Of a stretch of DNA of 64,000 nt, positions 9,997-18,469 are shown in pieces; within the stretch, counting starts at the first letter, position 1; every line of letters starts with the position of its first letter. The stretch is from positions 4,154,001-4,218,000 of the forward strand of contig NZ_CP083590.1 in the NCBI RefSeq assembly GCF_020099395.1, given 5' to 3'. The stretch is from Streptomyces mobaraensis (GTDB lineage: Bacteria > Actinomycetota > Actinomycetes > Streptomycetales > Streptomycetaceae). The notes beneath the pieces are model-generated. The model worked only from the letters and a program-made list of their open reading frames with translations, searched no databases and was not told where the DNA came from. Made by a program: the position numbers and the translations under genes.

Positions 9997-11046
9997 CTAC
10001 CCGACCACCGTCCAGGTGTCGCCCCCCGCGAGCAGCCCGGCGAGGTCTCCCTTGCCGCGCTGTTCCACGGCCGTCTCCAACTGGTCGGCCATCAGCGTGT
10101 CGTAGACCGGTCGCTGGACACTGCGCAGCACGCCGATGGGTGTGTGGTGCAGTGTGTCGGGGTCGGCGAGCCGCGACAGGGCGAACGCCGTGGTCGGGGA
10201 CGGGGAGTGCGCGTCGTGCACGAGTACCCGGGCCTCGTTTTCGGGCGTGACCTCGACGACTTCCAGGTCTCCGGTGGCCGGGTTGCGGACGACGCCCTTG
10301 GACAGGTCCGCGCCGAAGCGGATCGGCTGCCCGTGCTCCAGCCGGATCACCGCCTCCTGCGCCTGCTCCTTGTCCTTGAGCGCCTCGAAGGCGTTGTCGT
10401 TGAAGATGTTGCAGTTCTGGTAGATCTCCACCAGCGCCGTGCCCGGGTGGTCGGCGGCCTGCCGCAGCACCTCGGTCAGGTGCTTGCGGTCGGAGTCGAT
10501 GGTCCGGGCGACGAACGACGCCTCCGCGCCGATCGCCAGCGACACCGGGTTGAAGGGCGCGTCCAGCGATCCCATCGGCGTGGACTTGGTGATCTTGCCG
10601 ACCTCGGAGGTGGGGCTGTACTGGCCCTTGGTCAGCCCGTAGATCCGGTTGTTGAACAGCAGGATCTTGAGGTTGACGTTGCGGCGCAGGGCGTGGATGA
10701 GGTGGTTGCCGCCGATGGAGAGCGCGTCGCCGTCACCGGTGACCACCCACACCGACAGGTCGCGGCGGGAGGTGGCGAGGCCGGTGGCGATGGCGGGGGC
10801 GCGGCCGTGGATGGAGTGCATCCCGTAGGTGTTGAGGTAGTACGGGAAGCGGGAGGAGCAGCCGATGCCGGAGACGAAGACGATGTTCTCCCGGGCGACG
10901 CCCAGTTCGGGCATGAACCCCTGCACGGCGGCGAGGATGGCGTAGTCGCCGCAGCCCGGGCACCAGCGCACTTCCTGGTCGGACTTGAAGTCCTTCATGG
11001 ACTGCTTGGCTTCCGCCTTGGGCACCAGCTTCAGCGCCTCAGACAT
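9997..11046 (-). CDS. korB: 2-oxoacid:ferredoxin oxidoreductase beta subunit
   Basis: 349 residues. This is the thiamine-diphosphate-binding half of the enzyme that converts 2-oxoglutarate (or a similar 2-oxoacid) plus CoA to acyl-CoA, CO2 and reduced ferredoxin. WCPGCGDY at 28-35 supplies Cys ligands, and GDGDALSIGGNH (about 104-115) with the following NNRIYGLTKGQ is the ThDP/Mg-binding signature. The gene begins inside the end of korA (8-base overlap), so the two are translationally coupled. There are no separate ferredoxin-like subunits, as in the two-subunit Kor type of actinobacteria and Halobacterium. Substrate choice (2-oxoglutarate versus pyruvate) is inferred from family resemblance. 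Confidence 0.95.
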   Translation of the reverse strand: MSEALKLVPKAEAKQSMKDFKSDQEVRWCPGCGDYAILAAVQGFMPELGVARENIVFVSGIGCSSRFPYYLNTYGMHSIHGRAPAIATGLATSRRDLSVWVVTGDGDALSIGGNHLIHALRRNVNLKILLFNNRIYGLTKGQYSPTSEVGKITKSTPMGSLDAPFNPVSLAIGAEASFVARTIDSDRKHLTEVLRQAADHPGTALVEIYQNCNIFNDNAFEALKDKEQAQEAVIRLEHGQPIRFGADLSKGVVRNPATGDLEVVEVTPENEARVLVHDAHSPSPTTAFALSRLADPDTLHHTPIGVLRSVQRPVYDTLMADQLETAVEQRGKGDLAGLLAGGDTWTVVG

Positions 11047-13033
11047 CGATGGCCTCCTTGAGCACGGTGGCGAGCTGCTCGGCCTTGAACGGCATGCCGC
11101 TGACCTGGGTGTGGGAGCGCACGTCCACCAAGTAGCGGGCGCGCAGCAACATCGCGAGCTGGCCGAGGTTCATCTCCGGCACCACGACCTTCTCGTAGCG
11201 CCCCAGGACCTCGCCCAGGTTGCGCGGGAAGGGGTTGAGGTGACGCAGGTGTGCCTGGGCGACGTGGGCGCCGGCGGCGCGGACGCGACGCACGGCCGCG
11301 GTGACCGGGCCGTAGGTCGAACCCCAGCCCAGCACCAGCGTGCGGGCCTGGCCCGCGGGGTCGTCCACCTCGATGTCGGGGACGGTGATCCCGTCGATCT
11401 TCGCCTGGCGGGTGCGGACCATGAAGTCGTGGTTGGCCGGGTCGTAGGAGATGTTGCCCGTGCCGTCCTGCTTCTCGATCCCGCCGATCCGGTGCTCCAG
11501 CCCCGGCGTCCCCGGCACCGCCCAGGGGCGGGCCAGCGTCTCGGAGTCGCGCTTGTAGGGCCAGAACACCTCGGTGCCGTCGGCCAGCTCGTGGTTGGGC
11601 GTGGCCGCGAACTGCACCCGCAGATCGGGCAGTTCGTCGGGCTCCGGGATCCGCCACGGCTCCGAGCCGTTGGCCAGATACCCGTCCGACAGCAGGAACA
11701 CCGGCGTCCGGTACGTCAGCGCGATCCGCGCCGCGTCGAGAGCGGCGTCGAAGCAGTCGGCCGGCGTCTTCGGCGCCACCACCGGCACCGGCGCCTCACC
11801 GTTGCGCCCGTACATCGCCTGCAACAGGTCGGCCTGCTCGGTCTTGGTCGGCAGACCGGTCGAGGGGCCACCGCGCTGGATGTCCACGATCAGCAGCGGC
11901 AGTTCGAGGGAGACCGCGAGCCCGATCGTCTCCGACTTCAACGCCACGCCCGGCCCCGACGTCGTCGTCACCGCGAGCGAACCGCCGAACGCCGCCCCGA
12001 GCGCCGCGCCGATACCGGCGATCTCGTCCTCCGCCTGGAAGGTGCGCACGCCGAAGTTCTTGTGCTTCGACAGCTCGTGGAGGATGTCGGAGGCCGGAGT
12101 GATCGGGTACGAGCCCAGGTACAGCGGCAGATCCGCCTGCCGGGAAGCGGCGATCAGCCCATACGACAGGGCCAGGTTCCCGGAGATGTTGCGGTACGTA
12201 CCGGCCGGGAAAGCGGAGGCCGCCGGGGCGACCTCGTAGGAGACCGCGAAGTCCTCCGTCGTCTCACCGAAGTTCCAGCCCGCCCGGAACGCCGCCACGT
12301 TCGCCTCGGCGATCTGCGGCTTCTTCGCGAACTTCTTCCGCAGGAACCGTTCGGTGTTCTCCGTCGGCCGGTGGTACATCCACGACAACAGCCCCAGCGC
12401 GAACATGTTCTTGCTGCGCTCGGCCTCCTTGCGGGAGAGCCCGAACTCCTTGAGCGCCTCGATCGTCAGCGTGGTCAGGGGGACGGGGTGGACGTTGTAG
12501 GCGTCCAGCGAGCCGTCCTCCAGCGGGTTCGTCGCGTAGCCGACCTTGGCCATCGGGCGCTTGGTGAACTCGTCGGTGTTGACGATGATCTCCGCGCCGC
12601 GCGGGACGTCCGCGATGTTGGCCTTGAGGGCGGCCGGGTTCATGGCGACCAGGACGTTCGGGGCGTCACCGGGGGTGAGGATGTCATGGTCGGCGAAGTG
12701 CAGCTGGAACGAGGAGACACCCGGCAGCGTCCCGGCGGGCGCCCGGATCTCGGCGGGGAAGTTCGGCAGGGTCGACAGGTCGTTGCCGAACGAGGCCGTC
12801 TCGGAGGTGAAACGGTCACCCGTGAGCTGCATGCCGTCGCCCGAGTCACCCGCGAACCGGATGATCACCCGGTCCAGGCGGCGGACCTCCTTGCCGCCCG
12901 CGCCCGCTTCCGCGGCGGAGGCGCGCTGCCCGGTGAGGCGCGACGGCTCGTCCCCGGCCCCGGGCGGGGAGAAGCCGGGCTGCTGTTCGGCTGGTTCGGC
13001 CTGTTCGGCCGGGCTGCTGACCTGGCTGGTCAC
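11039..13033 (-). CDS. korA: 2-oxoacid:ferredoxin oxidoreductase alpha subunit (gamma-alpha fusion)
   Basis: 664 residues from GTG 13033 (TSQVSSPAEQ), with GGGAGG about ten bases upstream; longer reading frames to 13174 run into unrelated sequence. A Glu/Pro/Ala linker (1-45) precedes the gamma domain, which opens with VIIRFAGDSGDGMQLTGDRF. The alpha domain has LGSYPITPASDILHELSKH, FQAEDEIAGIGAALGAAFGG and TTTSGPGVALKSE, the pyrimidine-binding/contact region of ThDP oxidoreductases. The C-terminal part (LVLGWGSTYGPVTAAVRR) is domain II/III. It pairs with KorB. The location beside an NADH-module-less nuo operon suggests its reduced ferredoxin could feed that complex; that link is inference. 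Confidence 0.95.
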   Translation of the reverse strand: MTSQVSSPAEQAEPAEQQPGFSPPGAGDEPSRLTGQRASAAEAGAGGKEVRRLDRVIIRFAGDSGDGMQLTGDRFTSETASFGNDLSTLPNFPAEIRAPAGTLPGVSSFQLHFADHDILTPGDAPNVLVAMNPAALKANIADVPRGAEIIVNTDEFTKRPMAKVGYATNPLEDGSLDAYNVHPVPLTTLTIEALKEFGLSRKEAERSKNMFALGLLSWMYHRPTENTERFLRKKFAKKPQIAEANVAAFRAGWNFGETTEDFAVSYEVAPAASAFPAGTYRNISGNLALSYGLIAASRQADLPLYLGSYPITPASDILHELSKHKNFGVRTFQAEDEIAGIGAALGAAFGGSLAVTTTSGPGVALKSETIGLAVSLELPLLIVDIQRGGPSTGLPTKTEQADLLQAMYGRNGEAPVPVVAPKTPADCFDAALDAARIALTYRTPVFLLSDGYLANGSEPWRIPEPDELPDLRVQFAATPNHELADGTEVFWPYKRDSETLARPWAVPGTPGLEHRIGGIEKQDGTGNISYDPANHDFMVRTRQAKIDGITVPDIEVDDPAGQARTLVLGWGSTYGPVTAAVRRVRAAGAHVAQAHLRHLNPFPRNLGEVLGRYEKVVVPEMNLGQLAMLLRARYLVDVRSHTQVSGMPFKAEQLATVLKEAIDV

Positions 13034-13465
13034 TGCTTCGGACCTCCCTCGTGACGGCGGTCCCGCACACGAGGTGCCGACCGGCGTTCCCATCGCCATC
13101 GTACGTGGGCGGGGCACGGCCATCCGGGACGGATCACGGGATGGGGAGGCCCCGCAGCACCCCCATCCTGGCATGCCCGCTTCCAGCCATCCTCGATCCC
13201 GCCGGTGCTCCGGCGCACGCCCTCCGCCCCGGGGACCAGGACCGGAGGAGGAGGCCGGGCGTCCGGTCCCGGCACCCGTCGGGCTGACGGGGCGTCAGGC
13301 GGGCGGAAGCGGAACCGCCGGGAAGGTGTTCAAGCGCGTCCCGGCGCACGCTCCGGCCCGTCCGGCGCCTAGGGACGGCGCGTTCCACGGAGGTCCGGGG
13401 GCCCGGCCCCCGGAACCGGCGGGGAAACGAAGACCGGGGCGCGCCTCACGGCCGCGGACGGGGCC
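13034..13465. other. Intergenic region between korA and the response regulator
   Basis: 432 bases without a convincing gene. Near korA it must hold the korAB promoter. At 13395-13413 there is a GC-rich inverted repeat (CCGGGGG...CCCCCGG) about 50 bases beyond the stop codon of the regulator gene, which is a likely terminator for that minus-strand transcript. Confidence 0.5.
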
Positions 13466-14149
13466 TCACGACCGCAGATAGGTGAGGACCGCCAGCACCC
13501 GCCGGTGATCGCCGTCACTCGGCGACAACCCGAGTTTCATGAAGATGTTGCTGACGTGCTTCTCCACGGCCCCGTCGCTCACCACCAGCTGCCGGGCGAT
13601 GGCACCGTTCGTCCTGCCCTCGGCCATCAGCCCCAGGACCTCCCGCTCGCGCGGGGTGAGCCCGGCCAGCACGTCCTGCTTGCGGCTGCGGCCCAGCAGC
13701 TGGGCGACGACCTCGGGGTCCAGCGCGGTGCCGCCCCGGGCCACCCGGACCACGGCGTCCACGAACTCCCGCACCTCGGCCACCCGGTCCTTGAGCAGGT
13801 AGCCGACCCCGCGGCTGCTGCCGGCGAGCAGCTCGGTCGCGTACTGCTCCTCGACATACTGCGAAAGGACCAGGACGCCCAGGTCCGGATGGTCCCGGCG
13901 GAGGCGGACGGAGGCGCGGACGCCCTCGTCCGTGTGGGTCGGGGGCATGCGGACGTCCGCCACCACCACGTCCGGCAGCGCCCCCTCGTCGGCCAGCACC
14001 CGCACCGCCTTCAGCAGTGCCTCGGCGTCCCCCACCCCGGCCACGACCTCGTGGCCGCGGTCGGTGAGCAGCCGGGTCAGGCCCTCCCTGAGCAGCACCG
14101 AGTCCTCGGCGATGACCACCCGCACCCTGTCCGCGGCGTTCTCGACCAC
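13466..14149 (-). CDS. NarL/LuxR-type response regulator
   Basis: 227 residues from GTG 14149. The receiver domain shows the acidic pocket IAEDS, the phospho-acceptor Asp in VVVADVRMPP (about residue 64) and the conserved Lys in YLLKDR. The C-terminal LuxR helix-turn-helix is LTPREREVLGLMAEGRTNGA followed by IARQLVVSDGAVEKHVSNIF. It is the last gene of a minus-strand group with two histidine kinases and is their evident partner. Its target genes are unknown; the divergent nuo operon and the downstream korAB genes are the nearest candidates. Confidence 0.93.
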   Translation of the reverse strand: MVENAADRVRVVIAEDSVLLREGLTRLLTDRGHEVVAGVGDAEALLKAVRVLADEGALPDVVVADVRMPPTHTDEGVRASVRLRRDHPDLGVLVLSQYVEEQYATELLAGSSRGVGYLLKDRVAEVREFVDAVVRVARGGTALDPEVVAQLLGRSRKQDVLAGLTPREREVLGLMAEGRTNGAIARQLVVSDGAVEKHVSNIFMKLGLSPSDGDHRRVLAVLTYLRS

Positions 14150-14298
14150 GCGTCCGGCCCCCTGGCTTCCCGGCGGACGCTCCGGCCCGCGCTACGACTG
14201 CGACGTCCCACAGCATCGCAGCAAAACGGCCCCGGGACGGACGGACGGTCCGGGGCCGTGGTGCGATCAGGCGGACGGGCGATCGGGCGCGTCGGCGG

Positions 14299-15639
14299 TC
14301 AGCGGTCGCGCCAGGGCAGCTCCGCCGTGACGGTGGTGGGGCCGCCGGCGGGGGAGTCGACCACCAGCAGGCCGTCGACCGAGCCGAGCCGCTCGGCGAG
14401 CCCGGCCAGGCCGCTGCCGTCGGCGGTGGACGCGCCGCCCCGCCCGTCGTCCCACACCTGGAGCATCACGCGGTTGCCCGAGCGCCATACCTCCACCCGC
14501 GCGCTCCGGGCCCTGCTGTGCTTGCTGATGTTCTGGAGGAGTTCCGAGACGGTGAAGTACGCGATGCCCTCGATCGCGGGCGCCGGGCGGCTGTCGAGGT
14601 CCACGTGCACCTCGACGGGGACGGTGCAGCGGCCGGCCACCGAGGACAGGGCCGCGTCCAGGCCGCGGTCCGTCAGCACCGCCGGATGGATGCCGCGGGC
14701 GAGGTCGCGCAGCTCCTGGAGGGCGATCTTCACTTCGCCGTGCGCCTCGTCGACCATCTTCGCGGCGGCCTCCGGGTCCTCCAGCAGCTTCTCCTTCGCC
14801 AGGCCGAGGTCCATGGCGAGGGCGACGAGCCTGGCCTGGGCGCCGTCGTGCAGGTCGCGTTCGATGCGCCGCAGGTCGGCGGCGGCCGTGTCCACCACGA
14901 CGCCCCGGTCCTGCTCCAGCCGGGCGACCCGGACGGCCAGCTTCGACGGGCCGAGCAGGGACTTCACCAGCATCCGGTCCATGGTGGCCATGCCGTGGAT
15001 CAGCCACGGGGTGGCCAGGACGATCACCAGGCCCACGGCGGAGGCGGCGGCGACCTCGAAGGGGTTGTCGAGGTAGACCTCGTGGGTCCGGTCGCTGAAG
15101 ACCTGCAGGCCCGGCTGCCCCCACCACGCCGGGTACATCCACTGGTAGGCCGGGTAGAGGAGCAGGGACCAGCCCAGGATCTGGAGGATCAGCGACGCCG
15201 TGAACGTGCAGATGGCCCACGGCATCTGCACCACCGCGTAGACCATGTGCCGCCAGGACGCGCCGCTCTTCAGCAGCGCCCACACCCAGCCCATGAACCC
15301 GCCGTTCCGGTTCTCCGCCTGGACGGGGAGCGGCCCCTCGACGTCCGCGCCCAGCAGCAGCCGGGCCCGGGTCCGCTCCACCGCGCCCAGCACCCGCGCC
15401 CCGGCGAGGCCGAGGGCCAGCACCGGCAGGCCGATGAAGGTGACCAGGAGGCCGAGCCCCAGCGAGACCGTGGTGACGGCCCAGGTGAAGCCGGCGATCG
15501 AGATCGGCAGACTCAGCTGGAGGTAGAGGAACGCGCGCCAGGTGCGTCCCGACAGGGGGGCCCGCAGCGCGAGCGGCAGCCGGTGCTGCCGCTCCGCCGG
15601 GGCGGCCGGGTATCCGTGGTCTCCGTAGTCGATGGCCAT
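14299..15639 (-). CDS. Sensor histidine kinase with membrane sensor domain (paralogue 1)
   Basis: 446 residues from ATG 15639. About four membrane segments (near 40-85, 125-150, 200-225) belong to the small PF13796-like sensor domain common in streptomycetes. The dimerisation/phospho-acceptor motif is RIERDLHDGAQARLVALAMD, with the acceptor His in LHDGAQ. The ATPase domain has the N box (SELLQNISKHSRA) and the G box (DDGRGG...GSGLAGLAERL). It is very similar to the next kinase gene, including long identical runs around the His box, so the two arose by tandem duplication. The single response regulator follows 149 bases downstream. Confidence 0.93.
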   Translation of the reverse strand: MAIDYGDHGYPAAPAERQHRLPLALRAPLSGRTWRAFLYLQLSLPISIAGFTWAVTTVSLGLGLLVTFIGLPVLALGLAGARVLGAVERTRARLLLGADVEGPLPVQAENRNGGFMGWVWALLKSGASWRHMVYAVVQMPWAICTFTASLILQILGWSLLLYPAYQWMYPAWWGQPGLQVFSDRTHEVYLDNPFEVAAASAVGLVIVLATPWLIHGMATMDRMLVKSLLGPSKLAVRVARLEQDRGVVVDTAAADLRRIERDLHDGAQARLVALAMDLGLAKEKLLEDPEAAAKMVDEAHGEVKIALQELRDLARGIHPAVLTDRGLDAALSSVAGRCTVPVEVHVDLDSRPAPAIEGIAYFTVSELLQNISKHSRARSARVEVWRSGNRVMLQVWDDGRGGASTADGSGLAGLAERLGSVDGLLVVDSPAGGPTTVTAELPWRDR

Positions 15640-15868
15640 CTCCAGGGTTCCTCTGTCCTCTGCGTCCGTCTGCGTCCGTCGCGTCCGCCGGAAGTGCGGG
15701 ATGACTCCAGGTTCTCCCGGGGGGAGAGGGCCGGACCATGCGGTGGGTGGGTGTTCTCGGGGTGGGGTTCTCCCTACCCCGGGAGGCCCCGGGAGGCCCC
15801 GAGGGGCCTCAAGGGTTTTCAGGAGCCCTGCCCTTAGGGCGGCGGGGAAGCGGAACGTCCCCGCACCG

Positions 15869-17089
15869 TCAGTTCCGGGACCGCCACGGCAGCTCGGCCG
15901 TGATCACCGTCGGGCCGCCGGCCGGCGAGTCCACCTCGAACAGGCCGTCCACCGAGCCCAGCCGCTCCGCCAGCCCGGCCAGCCCGCTGCCGCCGGTGGT
16001 GGACGCGCCGCCCTGCCCGTCGTCCCGCACCTGGAGCAGCAGCCGGTCGCCCCTCCGCCACACCTCGACCTCGGCGGTCCGGGCCCGGCTGTGCTTGCTG
16101 ACGTTCTGGAGCAGCTCCGAGACGGTGAAGTACGCGATGCCCTCGATCGCGGGCGCCGGACGGCTGTCGAGATCCACGTGGACGGCTACGGGGACGGTGC
16201 AGCGGCCGGCCACCGAGGACAGGGCGGCGTCCAGGCCGCGGTCCGTCAGCACCGCCGGATGGATGCCGCGGGCGAGGTCCCGCAGCTCCTGGAGCGCGAG
16301 CTTCACCTCGCCGTGTGCCTCGTCCACCATCCGCGCCGCGGCCTCCGGGTCCTCCAGGACCTTCTCCTTCGCCAGCCCCAGCCCCATGGCGAGGGCGACG
16401 AGCCGGGCCTGGGCGCCGTCGTGCAGGTCGCGTTCGATGCGCCGCAGGTCGGCGGCGGCCGTGTCCACCACGACGCCCCGGTCCTGCTCCAGCTCCGCCA
16501 CGCGCCGTTCCAGCTCGTCGGACGGGCTCAGCAGCCCGCGCGCCATCGCCCGGTCGACCGAGGCCATGGCCCGGGCGAGGTGCCCGAGCACCGGCCAGGC
16601 GACGAAGAGGGCGCAGATCGTCACGCCGAAGGTGAGCACCCCCCACGGCAGCCGGACCAGCGTGTACAGCGTGGTGCGCCAGGCCACCGTGTCCTTGAGG
16701 GTCCTCCAGACCCAGCCGACGGCCCCCCCGCGGGATCCGCCGCGCGGCAGCGGGCTCGGTTCGTCGACCCGGACCCCCAGCAGCGCCCGCGCCCGGCCCC
16801 GCTCCATCCGCCCCACGAACCGCACGCCCATCAGGCCCGCCGCCAGCAGCGGCAGACCGATGACGGTGAACGACAGCAGCACGCCCGCGAACAGCCACAG
16901 CGACACGTACACGAACCCGAGGAGCGCCGTCAGCAGGTTGCTCAGCAGATAAAGGACCTCTTTCCAGGTCCACGCGTCGAAGGCGAACCGGGCGGGCGGC
17001 AGCCGCTCGTCCTCCGGCCCGGCCTCATGGGGGCCGGGGACCCGGGGACGGGGTCGGGTGGGTGTCGGGGCGGGGGTACGGGCGGTCAC
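15869..17089 (-). CDS. Sensor histidine kinase with membrane sensor domain (paralogue 2)
   Basis: 406 residues from GTG 17089 (TARTPAPTPTRPRP), preceded by GGGAG; frames extended to 17311 would overlap the divergent nuo operon. The N-terminus is Pro-rich, then a PF13796-like four-helix sensor (VLYLLSNLLTALLGFVYVSL and others). The kinase core mirrors its neighbour: RIERDLHDGAQARLVALAMG, FTVSELLQNVSKHSRA, DDGQGG, GSGLAGLAERLGSVDGLFEV. Sensor domains differ more than kinase domains, so the two may respond to different signals and share one regulator. It is divergent from nuoA across 184 bases. Confidence 0.92.
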   Translation of the reverse strand: MTARTPAPTPTRPRPRVPGPHEAGPEDERLPPARFAFDAWTWKEVLYLLSNLLTALLGFVYVSLWLFAGVLLSFTVIGLPLLAAGLMGVRFVGRMERGRARALLGVRVDEPSPLPRGGSRGGAVGWVWRTLKDTVAWRTTLYTLVRLPWGVLTFGVTICALFVAWPVLGHLARAMASVDRAMARGLLSPSDELERRVAELEQDRGVVVDTAAADLRRIERDLHDGAQARLVALAMGLGLAKEKVLEDPEAAARMVDEAHGEVKLALQELRDLARGIHPAVLTDRGLDAALSSVAGRCTVPVAVHVDLDSRPAPAIEGIAYFTVSELLQNVSKHSRARTAEVEVWRRGDRLLLQVRDDGQGGASTTGGSGLAGLAERLGSVDGLFEVDSPAGGPTVITAELPWRSRN

Positions 17090-17273
17090 GCTCCCAGCCT
17101 GCCCGGCGCTCCGGCCTCCCCGCCATGGGGGCCCCGGGAGCACCCCGGTGGGGAGAACCCCACCCCCGGCCGGGCAGCGCTGCCCGGTCCCCGGCCCGTA
17201 GCGCCTAGACTCCTGTGCGTACAGATCGTCGAATGCGGACGAACAGCCGCACACAGGGAGTGAGGGGCCGGAC
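17090..17273. promoter_or_regulatory. Divergent promoter region between kinase 2 and nuoA2
   Basis: This 184-base stretch must carry the promoters of the minus-strand two-component genes and of the plus-strand nuo operon. The GTG start of nuoA is preceded by GGAGTGAGGGGCCGGAC-type purine-rich sequence. No clear -35/-10 or operator could be assigned by eye. Confidence 0.4.
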
Positions 17274-17699
17274 GTGCCGGAGGCAACCGCGCGCATCGCG
17301 ACGGCCGACACCCGGCTCGCGGCGGAATCCGCCGCCTACTTCCACGGCTACGGCCTGGTCGCCCTGCTCGGCGTCCTCGGCGCGCTCTTCGTCGCCGTGG
17401 CGTTTGGCGCCGGACGGCTGCTGCGGCCCGTCGTGCCGACGCCGGAGAAGCTGCTGACGTACGAGTGCGGCGTCGACCCCGTCGGCGAGGGCTGGGCCCA
17501 CACCCAGGTGCGCTACTACGTCTACGCCTTCCTGTACGTGATCTTCGCGGTGGACTCGGTGTTCCTGTTCCCCTGGGCGACGGTCTTCGCCGCGCCCGGT
17601 TACGGTGCCGCCACCCTGGTCGAGATGTTCGTCTTCCTCGGCTTCCTCGCCGTTGGCCTGTTGTACGCATGGAAGAAGGGCGTCCTGGAGTGGACGTGA
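17274..17699 (+). CDS. nuoA: NADH-quinone oxidoreductase subunit A (second nuo locus)
   Basis: 141 residues from GTG 17274. Three membrane helices (about 22-50, 82-103, 110-132) and the family motif [13 protein letters not shown], which lies in the loop near the quinone pocket, identify the NuoA/ND3 subunit of complex [25 protein letters not shown] is the second helix with its conserved acidic residue. It is the first gene of a ten-gene operon in which every junction overlaps or nearly so. The GTG of nuoB overlaps its stop codon. Confidence 0.96.
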   Translation: MPEATARIATADTRLAAESAAYFHGYGLVALLGVLGALFVAVAFGAGRLLRPVVPTPEKLLTYECGVDPVGEGWAHTQVRYYVYAFLYVIFAVDSVFLFPWATVFAAPGYGAATLVEMFVFLGFLAVGLLYAWKKGVLEWT

Positions 17700-18469
17700 C
17701 ACGCGCCGAGCCGGTCGGCCTGCCCGAGCCCCGCCGCCTGGGCGCGCTGGCCCGGCTGGCCCCCGAGCCCATGAAGGTGGTCCTCAACTGGGGCCGCCGC
17801 TACAGCCTCTGGGTGTTCAACTTCGGCCTCGCCTGCTGTGCCATCGAGTTCATCGCCGCGTCCATGGCCCGGCACGACTTCATCCGCCTCGGCGTGATCC
17901 CGTTCGCGCCCGGCCCCCGGCAGGCCGACCTGATGATCGTTTCCGGCACGGTGACGGACAAGATGGCGCCCGCCGTGAAGCGGCTGTACGAGCAGATGCC
18001 CGAGCCGAAGTACGTCATCTCGTTCGGCGCCTGCTCCAACTGCGGCGGCCCCTACTGGGACTCGTACTCCGTCACCAAGGGCGTCGACCAGATCATCCCG
18101 GTGGACGTCTACGTCCCCGGCTGCCCGCCCCGGCCGGAGGCGCTGCTCCAGGGCATCCTCAAGCTGCAGGAGAAGATCGCGGCGGAGTCGACGGCGGAGC
18201 GGTACGGCGCCTCGGCGCCGGTGGGTACGGCGCCGGTGGGTACGGCGCCGTCCGCCGGCGTGCCGACCGCGTCGGTCGCGGAGCTGCGCAGCGCGCCGGT
18301 GACGGCGCCGGGGGCGGGGGCTACGACGACGGCCGGGGCGACGACGGCCGGGTCCGGGAAGGACTCGGGGGGCGCCCCCGAGGCCGACGCCGGGAACGGC
18401 CCGGCCGACGGCTCCGGGAACGGCCCGGCGCAGGGTTCGGCCAACGGCCCCGGGGAGGACGGCCGATGA
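17696..18469 (+). CDS. nuoB: NADH-quinone oxidoreductase subunit B with low-complexity tail
   Basis: 257 residues. GTG 17696 overlaps the nuoA stop (GTGA) and has GGAG five bases upstream; GTG 17690 is an alternative. The N2 [4Fe-4S] ligands are Cys47-Cys48 (GLACCAIEF), Cys113 (GACSNCGG) and Cys143 ([10 protein letters not shown]). Cys116 is an extra cysteine where many NuoB proteins have Gly. Residues 1-165 match the family; 170-257 are an added Ala/Gly/Thr/Pro-rich tail with no fold. NuoB passes electrons to quinone together with NuoD, but no nuoD is present in this operon. Confidence 0.95.
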   Translation: MTRAEPVGLPEPRRLGALARLAPEPMKVVLNWGRRYSLWVFNFGLACCAIEFIAASMARHDFIRLGVIPFAPGPRQADLMIVSGTVTDKMAPAVKRLYEQMPEPKYVISFGACSNCGGPYWDSYSVTKGVDQIIPVDVYVPGCPPRPEALLQGILKLQEKIAAESTAERYGASAPVGTAPVGTAPSAGVPTASVAELRSAPVTAPGAGATTTAGATTAGSGKDSGGAPEADAGNGPADGSGNGPAQGSANGPGEDGR

